A stretch of DNA of 64,000 nt from NCBI GenBank assembly GCA_002189035.1, contig NEEC01000015.1, forward strand, positions 2,356,001 to 2,420,000. Direction: 5' to 3'. Below the pieces are notes generated by a model. That model was not told where the DNA came from. It saw only the letters and a list, made by a program, of their open reading frames with translations, and made no database searches. Numbering within the stretch: the first letter of the stretch is position 1; each line of letters starts with the position of its first letter. Below are positions 62,363-64,000 of this stretch, piece by piece. Position numbers and translations under genes: made by a program. Origin of the DNA: Utricularia gibba. Taxonomy: Eukaryota; Streptophyta; Magnoliopsida; Lamiales; Lentibulariaceae.

Positions 62363-64000
62363 TTACCCAGAGTCTGAATCGATAGAGAGATATAACCTCG
62401 GTCTAACAGAGCGTCGTTGTCGAGGGAACAAAAAAGGGCTCTCAGATCTTTCTTTCCGGCCGTCAACAAGCCCTGGCAGACCACTTGCTGCATCGCTTCC
62501 AAACAATAATGATCCTGAAAAGCGTATGAGTGGTTATGCAAACATTGTCATCACGATACATGCTCCCTCCATCGCAAGGACACTTCATTGATGTTACTAA
62601 CCCTAAGCGATGACTAAAAATACGGAAAAATAACAACACAAGGAGAAAAGGGATGAAGGAAACAGTATACCACTATCAGAGACAGGGTCTAAGGGAGCAG
62701 TTCCAGATTGTTGCTGTGGTGCAAAAACAGACGTACCCCTGGCCGCATATTCATTTTGACTGACCCCGGCACCATCCCCAAGTCTCAGAGAAATCCAGTC
62801 CTCATTCCCGATACCATTTGGAACATCTGAATGGTTTCTTAGGTCAGGGTGTGAAGTCAATGCATCTGATGGTCTTGTGGGAAGGAATATTTGCAGTGAA
62901 GGGTCATCGTTGTGATAAGCCAAAGGATTATCGACCAAGCTGTCATCTACATCAGCTTTATAAGCTGAATCAGGGATACGTGCTGATCCCATCTCCGGTT
63001 CCTGAGTCAAGGCAAACCCATTGGCTGATGGACCGCAGTGAAGATTACTATGCTGCATTTCCAGTAGAGTGTCCGGAACATCTAATTCAGAACCAAACAA
63101 TTGAAGGCCTGGACCTCCCTGACTGGTAGAGGGCATTGACCACACATTAATTGAAAAGTCTTCATCATGTGCACCATAAAGATCAAAACCTCTATCTGTA
63201 GCAGTCTCACTATAAAAAGAATCAGGAATTCCATGGTTTTGAGCTTCTGAGAATGGTAATCCCCCTTTATCTGATCTCGTCTCTGAAACTGTGATCATGT
63301 GACCAGCCCCAGTGGACTGCAGTGGATCCATATCATCCTCAGAATCACTGAGGACAATTATGTCAGCGCCCATGTTCCCACCTGCAGCAGGCATTAACCT
63401 ATTGCCAAATCTCAGTGCCGAGGGATCAATAGATTCATATTCAGGATCCTGGTTAACACTAACATCTTCATAGTCTCTGCCATTAAGAGCAGCACTGCTA
63501 CTCATGGGGATAATATTTTGTATATTGCATTCAAAGTTGTCGTCGTAGGCATTTGAAATACTCTGCATAGCATCACCGAACTCCAAGAAACCATTCTGAT
63601 TATTTTTGAAATCCACTCGAAGGGCAGGGTAATCATCAGGAACAACTTCCTCCTTGATTGGTCTATGTTCCAGTTGTGAACTTGTACTTACAGCTGTTAT
63701 TGGAACAATCCTACCATCTGGAAAGTGCCAGAGGCCCAGCTCTCCAAGACTCTTGCGATCACTGCCCTCAGCCTTAGCCCGCCAGGATCCATCGGGCTTG
63801 ACCTCAATCTCTGCGATATCTTCAGCACAAGATCGCATCTTGATAGAAAGCACAAGAATCATTACATTCAAGGGACAAGCAGACCCCCAAAAAAACCTGA
63901 ATAAAAGAGAAAAGTACCTTTGATGTGATCCTGTTGAAATATGGATCTATTATAATTTTTTCCAGGCTATAATTCTTCAGACAAATCGGGCACTGCCACT
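62363..64000 (-). CDS. SIZ1: E3 SUMO-protein ligase SIZ1, C-terminal part, cut by window
   Basis: Three exons in reading order: 64000-63918 (partial), 63838-62671 and 62514-62363. The first visible residues, [15 protein letters not shown] and [12 protein letters not shown], are the end of the SP-RING (zinc-binding SUMO E3) domain. Then [13 protein letters not shown], the PIPMSSS-like [20 protein letters not shown], a SUMO-interacting motif with acidic tail ([13 protein letters not shown]), [32 protein letters not shown] and the end [23 protein letters not shown]1 is the main plant SUMO E3, acting in phosphate, cold, heat and salicylic acid responses. The N-terminal SAP, PHD and PINIT parts lie beyond the right edge. 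Frame intact across all three exons. Confidence 0.95.

Overview
This window is nuclear DNA from a flowering plant. It holds 19 protein-coding genes (two cut by the window ends), almost all split by short GT-AG introns. Many are plant-specific families: a BEL1-like homeodomain factor, a clade-C auxin response factor with a miR160 site, an HD-ZIP III factor with a miR166 site, an INDETERMINATE-domain zinc finger, a GATA factor, an S40/DUF584 protein, a GRIK/SnAK kinase and SIZ1. Most introns are only 65-200 bp, which suggests a compact genome. I cannot name the species. I saw no rRNA, tRNA, CRISPR array or intact autonomous transposon.

Layout from left to right: N-terminus of the U5 snRNP GTPase CLO/SNU114 (minus, cut); BEL1-like factor (plus); a gene-poor stretch with a Tourist-like MITE; RING/VWA E3 ligase of the WAV3 type (plus); exosome core subunit MTR3/RRP41L (plus); a 721-bp Mutator-type MITE with a 10-bp target duplication; GATA factor (plus); protein kish (minus) sharing a promoter with VPS3 (plus); ARF10/16-type factor (plus); UBL5 (minus); REVOLUTA-type HD-ZIP III gene (minus) with a long upstream region; S40 protein (minus); ribosomal protein uL11/RPL12 (plus); RPF1 (minus); RuvB-like 1 (minus); GRIK kinase (minus); NOP58 (plus); IDD factor (minus); isovaleryl-CoA dehydrogenase (minus); C-terminal part of SIZ1 (minus, cut).

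The genes do not form an operon or an obvious biosynthetic cluster. Two themes stand out. RPL12, RPF1, RVB1 and NOP58 lie within about 15 kb of each other and all act in ribosome or box C/D snoRNP biogenesis; the RPL12, RPF1 and NOP58 upstream regions carry telo-box and/or site II (TGGGCC/GGCCCA) motifs. Two microRNA-controlled developmental regulators, the ARF and the HD-ZIP III gene, sit about 6 kb apart.

The most important technical observation is a consistent run of apparent single-base losses, nearly all in runs of identical bases. They break otherwise perfect reading frames in six genes: VPS3, ARF (3), HD-ZIP III (2), GRIK, NOP58 (2) and IDD. In every case adding back one base makes total exon length and protein family agreement exact. 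I read these as sequence errors rather than pseudogenes. Anyone translating this window directly would get truncated proteins for these genes. Other notable structures are a template-switch-like patch in an MTR3 intron, a duplicated splice donor in IVD, a perfect 16-bp palindrome of two site II elements between kish and VPS3, and a possible unannotated 38-residue membrane peptide gene near 36 kb.
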